This document shows, one piece after another, positions 34,126-42,864 of a DNA stretch of 64,000 bases (the stretch's first letter is position 1; each line of letters starts with the position of its first letter). Origin of the DNA: Meridianimarinicoccus sp. MJW13 (GTDB lineage: Bacteria > Pseudomonadota > Alphaproteobacteria > Rhodobacterales > Rhodobacteraceae); assembly GCF_014901205.1 (NCBI RefSeq), contig NZ_JACNMU010000002.1, positions 186,001 to 250,000 of the forward strand. Direction: 5' to 3'. The notes beneath the pieces are model-generated. The model worked only from the letters and a program-made list of their open reading frames with translations, was not told the origin of the DNA and made no database searches. The position numbers and the translations under genes are program-made.

Positions 34126-34833
34126 ATGACCCAACCCACGCAGACCCCGCGCGAGGTAAAAGATACCCTTCTGGCGGCGATCGAACCGCATGTGCCCTTC
34201 GACGGCTGGACCGAGTCCGCCTTCGTGGCGGCGGTGCGGGAATCGGGCATCGCACCGGCGGTGGCACGCGGCATCTGCCCGCGAGGGGCGGTAGATCTGG
34301 CGGTGCATTACCACAAGATGGGCGACGAGGAGATGCTGCGGCGGATCCGGGCCGCCGACATGGGCGAAATGAAGTTCCGCGAGAAGGTCGCCGCCGCCGT
34401 GCGCTTCCGGCTGGAGGCAGTGACGGATCGCGAGATGGTGCGGCGGGGCGCAACCCTGTTTGCCCTGCCCAATTACGCGGCCGACGGCGCCAGGGCGGTC
34501 TGGGACACAGTAGATGCGATCTGGACCGCGCTGGGGGATTCGTCCGACGACATCAACTGGTACACCAAGCGCGCCACCCTCAGCGCGGTATATTCCTCGA
34601 CTGTTCTGTATTGGCTGGGCGATGACAGCCCGGAATATGCCCGCACCTGGGCTTTTCTGGATCGCCGCATCGAAGGCGTAATGCAGTTCGAGAAGTTCAA
34701 GGCGCAGGTCAACAAGAACCCGTTGCTGAAACCGCTTTTCGCCGGGCCGAACTGGGCGCTAAGCTGGGTCAAGGCACCGACACGGGTGCCGAACACGGAC
34801 TTGCCCGGAAGCTGGTCCGAACCCAGGAATTGA
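34126..34833 (+). CDS. coq9: COQ9 family protein (ubiquinone biosynthesis)
   Basis: A 235-residue lipid-binding protein of the COQ9 family, which presents ubiquinone intermediates to the COQ7-type hydroxylase. The TetR-like helical fold shows in VAAVRESGIAPAVARGICPRGA, the conserved WYTKRATLSAVYSSTVLYWL (about residues 147-166) and the hydrophobic C-terminal amphipathic helix. I chose the ATG at 34126; an upstream in-frame ATG at 34051 would overlap the rpsU promoter. The gene is divergent from rpsU and 39 bases before a quinone-reductase-like gene, consistent with a quinone role. Confidence 0.92.
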   Translation: MTQPTQTPREVKDTLLAAIEPHVPFDGWTESAFVAAVRESGIAPAVARGICPRGAVDLAVHYHKMGDEEMLRRIRAADMGEMKFREKVAAAVRFRLEAVTDREMVRRGATLFALPNYAADGARAVWDTVDAIWTALGDSSDDINWYTKRATLSAVYSSTVLYWLGDDSPEYARTWAFLDRRIEGVMQFEKFKAQVNKNPLLKPLFAGPNWALSWVKAPTRVPNTDLPGSWSEPRN

Positions 34834-34872
34834 GCGCCCCGGTCTGCACGGGGCGGAAAGGAAAACCGACCC

Positions 34873-35865
34873 ATGCCCCTGCCTGACGCAATGCGCGCCG
34901 TGGAGATTTCCCAGCCCGGCGGCCCCGAAGTGCTGCGCACGGTGACGCGGCCGATGCCCGAACCGGGTCCGTCGGACATTCTGATCCGTGTGTCCTGGGC
35001 CGGGGTGAACCGCCCCGATGCCCTGCAACGTGCCGGCGCCTATGCCCCGCCGCCCGGTGCCTCGGATTTGCCGGGGCTGGAAGCGGCGGGGGAGGTCGTG
35101 GCGGTGGGCGCCGAGGTGACCCGCTGGCAGGTGGGCGATCACGTCTGCGCCCTGTTGCCCGGCGGTGGCTATGCCGAATACGTGGCGACACCCGCCGATC
35201 ACGCGCTGCCGGTGCCTGCCGGTCTGACGCTGGATCAGGCCGCCTGCCTGCCCGAGACCTTCTTCACCGTCTGGTCAAACGTCTTCATGCGGGCCGGTCT
35301 GCGCGCGGGCGAGACCCTGCTGGTACACGGCGGGTCCTCGGGCATTGGCACCACGGCGATCCAACTGGCCACGGCCTTTGGCGCGCGGGTGTTCACCACC
35401 GCCGGCACGCCCGAGAAATGCCGCATCTGCGAGCGGCTGGGGGCCGAGCGCGCGATCAACTATCGCGAGGAAGACTTCGTAGAGGTGCTGAAGGCCGACG
35501 GCGGCGCGCATGTGATCCTCGACATGGTGGGCGGCTCATATATTCCGCGCAACATCCGGGCCCTGCGGACCGAGGGGCGGCTGGTACAGATCGCCTTTCT
35601 GGAAGGCCCCAAGGCGGAGTTGAACTTCGCGCAGGTGATGAAGCGGCGGCTGGTCATCACCGGCTCGACCCTGCGGCCGCAAAGCGATGCGGCCAAGGCC
35701 GAGATCGCGCGGCAGCTTGAGGAGAAGGTCTGGCCGCTGCTGGGCAGCGGCGACCTGGGGCCGGTCATGGACAGCGAGTTCGCACTGGACGACGCTGCCG
35801 ATGCGCATGCGCGGATGGAAAGCAGCGCCCATATCGGAAAGATCGTCCTGAAGGTCGCAGGCTGA
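34873..35865 (+). CDS. NAD(P)H-quinone oxidoreductase (zeta-crystallin/PIG3 type)
   Basis: A 330-residue zinc-free medium-chain reductase. The N-terminal GroES-like domain includes SWAGVNRPDALQRAG (the quinone-oxidoreductase signature) and FPGLEAAG-like PGLEAAGEVVAVG. The Rossmann domain has LVHGGSSGIGTTAIQLA (residues about 144-160) for NADPH. The C-terminal part binds the quinone or enal. It follows coq9 by 39 bases and is probably co-transcribed. It ends 4 bases before the convergent TAXI gene. The exact substrate is not known. Confidence 0.92.
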   Translation: MPLPDAMRAVEISQPGGPEVLRTVTRPMPEPGPSDILIRVSWAGVNRPDALQRAGAYAPPPGASDLPGLEAAGEVVAVGAEVTRWQVGDHVCALLPGGGYAEYVATPADHALPVPAGLTLDQAACLPETFFTVWSNVFMRAGLRAGETLLVHGGSSGIGTTAIQLATAFGARVFTTAGTPEKCRICERLGAERAINYREEDFVEVLKADGGAHVILDMVGGSYIPRNIRALRTEGRLVQIAFLEGPKAELNFAQVMKRRLVITGSTLRPQSDAAKAEIARQLEEKVWPLLGSGDLGPVMDSEFALDDAADAHARMESSAHIGKIVLKVAG

Positions 35866-35869
35866 CGCT

Positions 35870-37162
35870 TCAGGCCGCGGCGGCATCCTTCAGCTTGCGA
35901 CGCACAAGATCGATGTGCACCCGCAGGGTATAGGCGTTTTCGCGGTACTTCGACGGCACCTGCACCGATTTGGCTTCCTGTTCGATGGAATCCAGCTGGG
36001 CATACAGTTCTTCACGGCGCGCTTCGGTCATGGCGCCCTCGGCCTCCTGATCGATGGCCACCAACTGGTTGTAGCGGCGGTAGATGCGGGCGCGCATCTG
36101 CCATTCGTACAGGCTGGGCACCATGCGCATCAGGGGCACCAGCAGCACCAGCAGCGGCACCAGAAGCAGGGTGACGCGGGTGATCTGGGCCGCGACCCAA
36201 TAGGGCATGTGCCGGTCCAGATAGCTGGGGCCTTTCTGCAGCAGGGTTTCGGCCTGCGAGTTCATCGGCAGGATGGTGCCCTCGGCCATGGGGAATTCCA
36301 GTTCGGAGCTGAGCAGCACCGGGCCGGAATGGATTTCCTGTGCGGCGCGCACCAGCCGGTCCACCAGCGCCGGGTGCATGTCGCCCTGCGCCACCAGCGT
36401 GGCCATCATGGCGGTCAGGGCGATGCGCTCTTCCGGGATTTCCTTTGCATAGTCCAGGGCCGAGGGCGGGATGTCGGCGGGCCGGACGTAGCCGACCCTG
36501 CGGGTCAGGGCCTCGGTATCGCGCAGCGAACTGATGTTGATGCGCGGATCGGTCAGAAGCGGCGCCAGATAGGGGGCGTCGATGGGCGCCACGAAGATCG
36601 CCACATCCACATCGCCTGCCAGCAGGGCCTCGGCGGCATCGCGCCCGCCGACCGGGTGCAGATCCTCGTAGTGGATCTTCAGCCCCAGTGTCTGCGCGGT
36701 GCTGTCGATGGCGGCGCGGGTGCCGCTGCCGGGCTCGCCCGCCGCAACCCGCAGGTCGGGCCAGTTGTTGGGATCGGCGGCGTCGATGAAATCGCTGCGA
36801 TAGAAGATCAGGAAGGGTTCCAGGAACACCGCGGCAAGCGAGGCAAGCCCGGTGGCCTTGGTGATCGGCACGCCGCCCTGGATCAGTGCCACATCGGCCT
36901 CGCCCCGGGCCAGCAGGCGTGAATTTTCCATCGACCCGGCGGTGTCGAGAATATCAAGGGTGATGCCATCGCGCCCAAGGATCGTGCGGTATTGCTCGGC
37001 GTAGGTATAGTAGCCGCCGCCGGGCCGCCCCGCCGCCATTGTCAGATGATCCGGCGGCACAAGTTCGCGAAGACCCGACAGGGCGATGAAGGCGGCGATC
37101 AGCCCGCCGATCAGGGTCAGCGGCAGCAATAGAGGGCCAAGATTGGACAGGATGCGGCGCAT
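35870..37162 (-). CDS. TAXI family TRAP solute-binding protein with C-terminal membrane helix
   Basis: A 430-residue protein. An N-terminal signal anchor is at about residues 9-31; the TAXI periplasmic binding domain spans about 38-320, with the glycine-rich entry AAGRPGGGYYTYAEQY and the internal repeats DVALIQGG and VDVAIFVAP. A second membrane helix (about 328-348) and a basic, charged cytosolic tail (349-430) follow. TAXI proteins normally feed a TRAP permease with DctQ/DctM parts. None is present in this window, and the C-terminal anchor with tail suggests sensing or signalling instead. Divergent from the CtrA-controlled operon. Confidence 0.88.
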   Translation of the reverse strand: MRRILSNLGPLLLPLTLIGGLIAAFIALSGLRELVPPDHLTMAAGRPGGGYYTYAEQYRTILGRDGITLDILDTAGSMENSRLLARGEADVALIQGGVPITKATGLASLAAVFLEPFLIFYRSDFIDAADPNNWPDLRVAAGEPGSGTRAAIDSTAQTLGLKIHYEDLHPVGGRDAAEALLAGDVDVAIFVAPIDAPYLAPLLTDPRINISSLRDTEALTRRVGYVRPADIPPSALDYAKEIPEERIALTAMMATLVAQGDMHPALVDRLVRAAQEIHSGPVLLSSELEFPMAEGTILPMNSQAETLLQKGPSYLDRHMPYWVAAQITRVTLLLVPLLVLLVPLMRMVPSLYEWQMRARIYRRYNQLVAIDQEAEGAMTEARREELYAQLDSIEQEAKSVQVPSKYRENAYTLRVHIDLVRRKLKDAAAA

Positions 37163-37256
37163 GTCATTCTCCGGTCGGGGGGCGTTCCCTGCCCCTGTTT
37201 ACCCCTAAACGCAGCTGAGCCAAAGAAAACCCCCGGATCGGAGGTCTGGAAAAAAA

Positions 37257-37270
37257 CCATAGCTATATGG
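37257..37270. promoter_or_regulatory. Palindrome CCATA-N4-TATGG
   Basis: A 14-base inverted repeat, 5-bp arms around GCTA, in the AT-rich gap between the TAXI gene and the operon at 37328. It sits 25 bases upstream of the CtrA box. It could be an operator for a divergent regulator or a second promoter element. No regulator is identified. Confidence 0.35.
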
Positions 37271-37294
37271 GGGCATGTCGTGGCTTAGTTGTGG

Positions 37295-37310
37295 TTAACT
37301 ATGCGTTAAC
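37295..37310. promoter_or_regulatory. CtrA-binding box
   Basis: TTAA at 37295-37298 and TTAAC at 37306-37310 are separated by exactly seven bases, the full CtrA consensus TTAA-N7-TTAAC of alphaproteobacteria. It is the only complete match I found in 64 kb of GC-rich DNA and lies 18 bases before the ATG at 37328. The two half sites are parts of a tandem GTTAACTATG repeat (11-base period). CtrA would thus control the operon at 37328-40233, and perhaps the divergent TAXI gene. Confidence 0.75.
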
Positions 37311-37327
37311 TATGGGGAGGGGCCCGT

Positions 37328-38035
37328 ATGTCAGAGACTCCGAAAGCCCGGATATTGTCGGACCTGTTCGCCGGGGCCGGGATGGGCCTGCTTCTGGGCA
37401 CGGTCATGGGGCTGACCACCACTCCGGTTGTTTCGGTGGTGGTGGGCGCCCTGGCGGCTCTTCTGGGCGTGTTCATGGGGCTGGATGGGTCGGGCGACGA
37501 CAGCGGCCGCACGCCGCGTGTCAACGGTGTCCGCATCGGTGCCTTGGGCGCGGCGGCAGTGATCGGATTCGGGCTGGGGCTGTACGTGCGCATCAACAAT
37601 CCGCTGGCGGAATCGCCCGTCGATCAGATGGCCCGCTGGGCCGAGGCGCTGCCCGAGGATCCGACGTTGGCCAAGCAGATGATGCTGTACGAACGGACCG
37701 GCATTTCGCCCGAGGCCTTCACCTATGGCGACACAACCCCGGCCGGGCCGGTGGTGGCGGTGATGAATGAAGAGGCGGTGAAGGCCAAATCGGCGATCCT
37801 GTTCTCGTCGCTCAGCAAGTACGACGCCTGTTCCAAGCTGGACCCGGAAGAATACGGCACCCCGGCGGATGTCTTGGCGCTTTATGCGCGCTCGACCGCC
37901 CCGGCGATGCTGAAGCGGATCAAGGCCGAAATCGAGGCACTGGACCCCGAGATGCAGCCCGCCGCCGTGATCACCGCGCATCTGGTGCTCTGCGCCGTTC
38001 AGGATGCCGAAGATGAAGAGGAGGATGGGCCATGA
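37328..38035 (+). CDS. Unknown three-helix membrane protein, first gene of CtrA-box operon
   Basis: A 235-residue protein that I do not recognise. Hydrophobic helices lie at about residues 12-30, 33-51 and 68-86, separated by a Gly/Asp loop. If the N-terminus (with Lys6/Arg8) is cytoplasmic, the 145-residue C-terminal domain is periplasmic and its two cysteines (Cys168 and one near 222) could form a disulfide. The last residues are very acidic. The stop overlaps the ATG of the secreted protease-like gene (ATGA), so both are translated together. The gene could anchor or modulate the second protein. The CtrA box lies just upstream. Confidence 0.8.
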   Translation: MSETPKARILSDLFAGAGMGLLLGTVMGLTTTPVVSVVVGALAALLGVFMGLDGSGDDSGRTPRVNGVRIGALGAAAVIGFGLGLYVRINNPLAESPVDQMARWAEALPEDPTLAKQMMLYERTGISPEAFTYGDTTPAGPVVAVMNEEAVKAKSAILFSSLSKYDACSKLDPEEYGTPADVLALYARSTAPAMLKRIKAEIEALDPEMQPAAVITAHLVLCAVQDAEDEEEDGP

Positions 38036-40233
38036 TCTGGATGTTGCGAACCGCCGCCCTGGCCCTGACGCTTGTGGCGATGATGGTGCCCCCGGCGCTG
38101 GCCGACAGCCGGCAGTCGGTGGTGCGGGTCAAATGCCTGCTGGCAAACGGCGGCGAGATGAAGGCCACGGGCTTCATCTGGCCCAAGAAGGGCCAGATGG
38201 TCACCGCGCTGCATGCGGTGGCGGGCTGTCAGGAAATCGAAGTCTACAGCCAGAAGGCCAAGCGCAGCACCGTCGCCACCCAGGCCCTGACCGTCGATCT
38301 TGAGGCCGATCTGGCGCTGCTGCAACTGGCAGACGATCTGGGACTTGAGCCGGTTCCTCACGTCGACCGCGAACCCGACCTGTCGCGGCCCTTCATGACC
38401 TGGGGCTATCCGCTGGTGCAGAAGAAGGTGATCGGCCACAAGATCGAATTCGGTCTGGGGCTGGACAGCAACATCACCACCATCGGGCAGGCCTTCGAGG
38501 GTGACGAGATCAAGGAGCTGTTCAAGCACCAGTCCTATCCCGGCAAGGCGACCCAGATCCTGCGGGTGACCAGCACCATCCAGCCCGGCCATTCCGGCGC
38601 CCCGATCTTCGACGAGCGGGGCCATGTGGTGGCCATTGCCGACGGCGGGCTGCTGGGCGGCTTCCGGGGCATCAACTGGTCAATCCCGGCGCATATCTAC
38701 CTGATCAACCTTCCCTATTCCCAGGACCCGATCCCGCAGGAAGCGTCGGATTGGGCTGGCCTGTTCAGCGCGACCCAACCCGGCAAGGCCAAGCCCTCGT
38801 CGGGCGAGGCGGTGTTCGGCGAAGATCCCGTTGCACCCCAGCACGGCGGTGAAGGTCTGGATCCCGCGCCGGCGGCCGAGCCCGAGTACCTGGGCGATCC
38901 CCAGTTCTTCCTGGGCGACGGCAGCGGGCCCTACCTGCTGCGGCAGGTGACGCTGCGCGAGGCGCTGGACTACATGTTCTTCGTGCAGCAGGACAGTTTC
39001 TACGCGACCGAGATTCAGAACCTGATGTGGGATGACGCGCTGCTGGAGGACGTCTGGTTCAACGTCTATCAGGATCCCACCACCGGCGGCACGCTGGCCT
39101 TCCCGTCGTGGGTGACCATCGACTGGCTGCCGGACGGCAATTACATCTGGGCCTACAGCAACGACTACCTGTACCAGATGACCGCCTATTTCCGGCAGGA
39201 AGAGACCTTTGAAAACGCGATGAGCCATATCTATGGCCATTCCCAGTGGATCGACGGCTTCGCGCAATGGTCCGAAAACTGGCCCAGCCAGATGACCGAT
39301 CCGATGATCGACTATGAATGGGAGCACGCGGATTACAGCCGGTCCCACGTCGGGTTTGAAGCCGAAATGAACCGTCAGGCCTTCTTCATGGAGACCAGCA
39401 CGGTGCGCGGCAGCGCCTTCCTTGGGGCCTCGTCACGCGCCCCCTATCCCGACGCCGGCCCGGCACAGCACGAACAGTTCAACGCCTTGGTGATGGAGGC
39501 CGGGATGGTCTACCTGACCAGCCTTGTCGATCTGCAGGACTGGGCGTGGGACTATGATCGCAGGTATCTGGAACGGCAGGGCATCGGCGAGGGCACGGTT
39601 GTCGGCTTTGGCAACGACAGCGACCTGACCCTGGTGCGCCAGATGAGCCTGCGGCAGGCGCTGGAGTACATCCGCTACCTGAACGAACATGATCCCTTCA
39701 TCGGCGAGATCGAGAACATGCTCTGGGACGAGTCGCTGAAGGACGAGATCTGGTTCAACGTCTATGAAGACGGGCTGACCGGGGCCACCGTCGCCGTGCC
39801 GTCCTGGATGGCGATGGAATGGAACAACGACACCGGGATGCTGTTTGCCTATAACGACACCGACACGCTGGAAATGGCGGTGGCGGTGCTGCCTGGCGAC
39901 AGTTTCGACGGCGCATTGGAACAGTTGTCACATCACGTCACGGACCTGCACGACTGGGCCGAGTGGTACGAGGCCAGCCCGCGGGACTTCCAGTGGGACT
40001 ACTTCACGCCGGATGATCAATACGCGGTTTATACCGGCTTCTACTATGGCCAGGACAATGCCACCGGCCGTGACGGGGACATGCTGATGCATCTGGCGGT
40101 GCTGAATGACGTCTTCCTGGGAACAACCGTATTCATGACACCGCTGGGCGAAGAACCGGCCGAGGAAGTGGTGCTTGAGGCCATGATGATGGAGATATCG
40201 GCCCGCTACCTGTCGGCTTTCGCCTCGTTCTGA
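38032..40233 (+). CDS. Secreted trypsin-like protein with two copies of an unknown domain
   Basis: A 733-residue exported protein. A signal peptide ends about residue 25 (ALADS). The trypsin-like domain (26-230) has His61 in TALHAVAG, Asp93 in EADLALL and Ser188 in GHSGAP, so it looks active. A Pro-rich linker (245-285) follows. Residues about 300-500 and 532-730 are two diverged copies of one domain: RQVTLREALDY / RQMSLRQALEY, then EIQNLMWDDALLEDVWFNVY / EIENMLWDESLKDEIWFNVY, offset 232 residues. I know no family for it. It ends overlapping the convergent ABC ATPase gene by 28 bases. Confidence 0.85.
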   Translation: MIWMLRTAALALTLVAMMVPPALADSRQSVVRVKCLLANGGEMKATGFIWPKKGQMVTALHAVAGCQEIEVYSQKAKRSTVATQALTVDLEADLALLQLADDLGLEPVPHVDREPDLSRPFMTWGYPLVQKKVIGHKIEFGLGLDSNITTIGQAFEGDEIKELFKHQSYPGKATQILRVTSTIQPGHSGAPIFDERGHVVAIADGGLLGGFRGINWSIPAHIYLINLPYSQDPIPQEASDWAGLFSATQPGKAKPSSGEAVFGEDPVAPQHGGEGLDPAPAAEPEYLGDPQFFLGDGSGPYLLRQVTLREALDYMFFVQQDSFYATEIQNLMWDDALLEDVWFNVYQDPTTGGTLAFPSWVTIDWLPDGNYIWAYSNDYLYQMTAYFRQEETFENAMSHIYGHSQWIDGFAQWSENWPSQMTDPMIDYEWEHADYSRSHVGFEAEMNRQAFFMETSTVRGSAFLGASSRAPYPDAGPAQHEQFNALVMEAGMVYLTSLVDLQDWAWDYDRRYLERQGIGEGTVVGFGNDSDLTLVRQMSLRQALEYIRYLNEHDPFIGEIENMLWDESLKDEIWFNVYEDGLTGATVAVPSWMAMEWNNDTGMLFAYNDTDTLEMAVAVLPGDSFDGALEQLSHHVTDLHDWAEWYEASPRDFQWDYFTPDDQYAVYTGFYYGQDNATGRDGDMLMHLAVLNDVFLGTTVFMTPLGEEPAEEVVLEAMMMEISARYLSAFASF

Positions 40234-41165
40234 GTCCGCGAGTGGGTTAGCGCAAGGAACACGTCTTCCAGATCGGGCTCCTCGGTGGCCACGTCGCGCA
40301 GGGTGATGCCGGCGTCGCGCACCCGGTCCAGAATTGCACCGGGCGAGGTTTCTGAGCGCGAATAGGCAAAGGCCAGCGTGCCGCCGGGCCGCTGTGTGGC
40401 GGTGACGCCGGCGATCTCGGGCAACGGTCCCTGCGGGGCGGTTTCCGGGGTGATGACAAGGGTCTTGGCATCCAGCCGGGCCAGCAGGTTGGCGGTGCTG
40501 TCCTGCACGATCTTCTCGCCGTGATTGACGATGGCGATCTCGTCACACATCTCTTGCGCTTCTTCCAGGTAGTGGGTGGTCAGGATGATGGTCATGCCGT
40601 CGTCGTTCAACTTGCGCACGTTGCGCCACAGCATCTGCCGCAACTCGATATCGACCCCGGCGGTGGGTTCGTCCAGTACCAGCACATGCGGATGATGCAC
40701 CAGCGCCTTGCCCAGCAGCAACCGCCGCCGCATCCCGCCCGACAGCGACCGGGCATAGGCATCGGCCTTGTCCGACAGGCCGACCATGGCCAGGATCTCG
40801 TCGGTGCGCCGCTGCGACCGGGGAATGCCGTACAGCCCTGCCTGCACCTCCATCGCACCGCGCGGCGAGAAGAACGGATCGAGGTTCAGCTCCTGCGGCA
40901 TGACGCCGATGGCAGCGCGCGACTGGCGCGGGTTCACATCCTGATCGAAGCCCCAGATCGACACTTGCCCTGCGGTCTTGTTGACCAGCCCGGCAAGAAT
41001 GTTGATGAGGGTCGATTTGCCCGCCCCGTTCGGCCCCAGAAGCCCGAAGATGGACCCTTGCGGAATGGTCAGGTCGATGCCCTTCAGCGCCTCTTTCGCC
41101 GGGGAATTGCCCTGCGCGGCATAGGTTTTGGTCAGGCCGGTGATCTCGATGGCGTTGCGGGACAT
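40206..41165 (-). CDS. ABC transporter ATP-binding protein (multidrug/NodI-like)
   Basis: A 319-residue ATPase of the CcmA/drug-exporter group. Walker A is GPNGAGKS (44-51), the signature is LSGGMRRRLL, Walker B is VLVLDEPTAG and the H-loop TTHYLEEAQEM; the final 80 residues form the extra C-terminal domain of DrrA/NodI-type proteins. Such ATPases normally sit next to their ABC-2 permease gene, but none is present on either side: downstream is the overlapping protease-like gene, upstream a zinc-finger gene. It may pair with a permease elsewhere. Start at an ATG with the ribosome site GGAGCC nearby. Confidence 0.9.
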   Translation of the reverse strand: MSRNAIEITGLTKTYAAQGNSPAKEALKGIDLTIPQGSIFGLLGPNGAGKSTLINILAGLVNKTAGQVSIWGFDQDVNPRQSRAAIGVMPQELNLDPFFSPRGAMEVQAGLYGIPRSQRRTDEILAMVGLSDKADAYARSLSGGMRRRLLLGKALVHHPHVLVLDEPTAGVDIELRQMLWRNVRKLNDDGMTIILTTHYLEEAQEMCDEIAIVNHGEKIVQDSTANLLARLDAKTLVITPETAPQGPLPEIAGVTATQRPGGTLAFAYSRSETSPGAILDRVRDAGITLRDVATEEPDLEDVFLALTHSRTQNEAKADR

Positions 41166-41366
41166 GAGAGGCTCCTGCTGGGGGCGATCCTGCGCAGATA
41201 GCCCTCCGATGGCCGAACCTCAACCCGCGGGCTGACCGTTGCCGCGTGCGGGGTGCCCTGAATTGCCGCAAGCCGCCGCGAAGGCTTGCCGCGCGGGCGT
41301 CTTTCGGTATCTTGGCGCGGCACGACGCCAGCCCTTGACGGGCAGCACAAAGCGAGGACCCGCATC

Positions 41367-41546
41367 ATGAGCATCCAGCCCCCCGAAACCGAAGTGGTCG
41401 ACACCTTCCGTGTGGCCTGCGACGGCGGCGAAGGCGCGCTTGGCCACCCGCGGGTCTGGCTGTCGATCCCGAGGGATCGCGGTTGGGTCGAATGCCCCTA
41501 TTGCGACAAGAAGATCATTCACAAGGACGCCGCCGAGGCCAACTGA
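41367..41546 (+). CDS. zf-CHCC zinc-finger protein
   Basis: A 59-residue protein of the zf-CHCC family (PF10276). The zinc ligands are the Cys of VACDGG, the His of LGHPRVWL and the two Cys of [10 protein letters not shown]. The family is related to the NDUFS6 subunit of complex I. I chose the ATG at 41367 after a CGAGGACC site; an upstream in-frame ATG would add 27 residues without conservation. It stands alone, divergent from the ABC ATPase gene and convergent with the lytic transglycosylase gene. Confidence 0.9.
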   Translation: MSIQPPETEVVDTFRVACDGGEGALGHPRVWLSIPRDRGWVECPYCDKKIIHKDAAEAN

Positions 41547-41565
41547 GCGGCGCGGGTGGCGGGGC

Positions 41566-42864
41566 CTATTGCGCCCGCACCATGCATCCGGCCCCTTGCG
41601 ACCGCAGACGCGCGCACAGCGCCTGCGCGGCCTGGCGCGTGGTCAGGCCGACCTGGGCTGCGTGGAACGGGCGCGTGGATCCGGGCAGGCGATGTTTGGC
41701 CACGGCCATCCGGGTTCCGGCAAACAGCGACTCGTTGGCGTGGTAGACCACGTTGCCGCGCCGCCGCGCCATGTCCTTGCGCGGATGGGCGGCGAAGATC
41801 ACCAGCCAGGGTGCCGCATCGGGGGCGATGATCTGTGACGGCGGCGCCTTCTGCGTGGCCAGCGCAAGACAGGCGTCGTGAAAGCTGGGCCCGAAGGGGG
41901 CGGCAAACCGGGGCATCCGGGTCGGGCGTGCCGGGGGCGGCGGGGCGTCGGGCGCGATCCAGATCTCGACCGGCTGGCCGGTGATCGTCACCACATAGGC
42001 GCGGGTTTCGCCGGGCAGACCGGACTCCCCGGCCAGATAGCGCCGCAGCCGGTTCTCGCCACCATTGTAAGCCGCCGCTGCCAGCCCGAGGTTGCCGAAC
42101 CGCTGCTCCAGATCCTTCAAATAGGCGGCAGAGGCCTCGACCGCCGGGGCCGGATCGAAAGGATCCTCCAGATCACGCAGATCGGCGGTGGAGGGGATGA
42201 ACTGGGCGATACCCTGTGCGCCCGCTGGACTGATGGCGCGGGAACTGAACCGGCTTTCCTGCCACAGCAGACGCGCCAGGAAATGCGCATCCAGTTGCTC
42301 CTGCGCCGCCGCAGCCTCGATCACCCGGCACAGGTCGGGGGCATAGCTGGGCAGCCGGATGCACAGGCGGCCGTCCGCGGTGCAGGACGCCTCCATTCGC
42401 TGCACGGGCCTTGGGCGCGGCGGCGGCAATGACAGATCGGGCCGTTCCGCCGGGCGAGCGGTCATCGGCAAGGCGGTGATCTGGCGGCGCGGCACGGCGG
42501 GCGTGGCCTCGGGCACATCGGGGCGCGGCAAGGGGGGGGTGACCTGTTCGGGATCGGTCGCTGGCGCGGCCTCGGTGTCCGGTTGGGACGCGGTCTCATC
42601 GGCCGCTTTGGTGGCAGGATCCGGCTCTGACGCTGTCTGGGGCGCTGTGACCGGGGCGGGGGTGGCCTTGGTTGCCGGCGCATCCCCGGTCTCGGGGCGC
42701 GCCAGCGGGCGGGCCGAAACCACCGACTCCTCGGCCGTTGCGGCGGGACGCGGCAGCGGTTGCGCCCATGCGCCGGTCGCCGCCAGCCACCCGGCAATCG
42801 CCAGCGGCCAAAGGTGCCCGCACCGGCGTGCCGGGTCGCGATTCTGCGGAAAACGCCTTGCCAT
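41566..42864 (-). CDS. Lytic transglycosylase (SLT domain), secreted
   Basis: A 432-residue murein-cleaving enzyme. A signal peptide ends near AWAQ (about residue 35). A long Pro/Ala/Thr-rich linker (36-150) is followed by the SLT domain with catalytic Glu203 in LLWQESRFSS, the GAQGIAQFIPST motif and AAAYNGGENRLRRY. The C-terminus (HAAQVGLTTRQAAQALCARL) resembles a SPOR-type murein-binding repeat. It cleaves peptidoglycan glycan strands to anhydro-sugars in the periplasm. It is divergent from polA and convergent with the zinc-finger gene. Confidence 0.9.
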   Translation of the reverse strand: MARRFPQNRDPARRCGHLWPLAIAGWLAATGAWAQPLPRPAATAEESVVSARPLARPETGDAPATKATPAPVTAPQTASEPDPATKAADETASQPDTEAAPATDPEQVTPPLPRPDVPEATPAVPRRQITALPMTARPAERPDLSLPPPRPRPVQRMEASCTADGRLCIRLPSYAPDLCRVIEAAAAQEQLDAHFLARLLWQESRFSSRAISPAGAQGIAQFIPSTADLRDLEDPFDPAPAVEASAAYLKDLEQRFGNLGLAAAAYNGGENRLRRYLAGESGLPGETRAYVVTITGQPVEIWIAPDAPPPPARPTRMPRFAAPFGPSFHDACLALATQKAPPSQIIAPDAAPWLVIFAAHPRKDMARRRGNVVYHANESLFAGTRMAVAKHRLPGSTRPFHAAQVGLTTRQAAQALCARLRSQGAGCMVRAQ

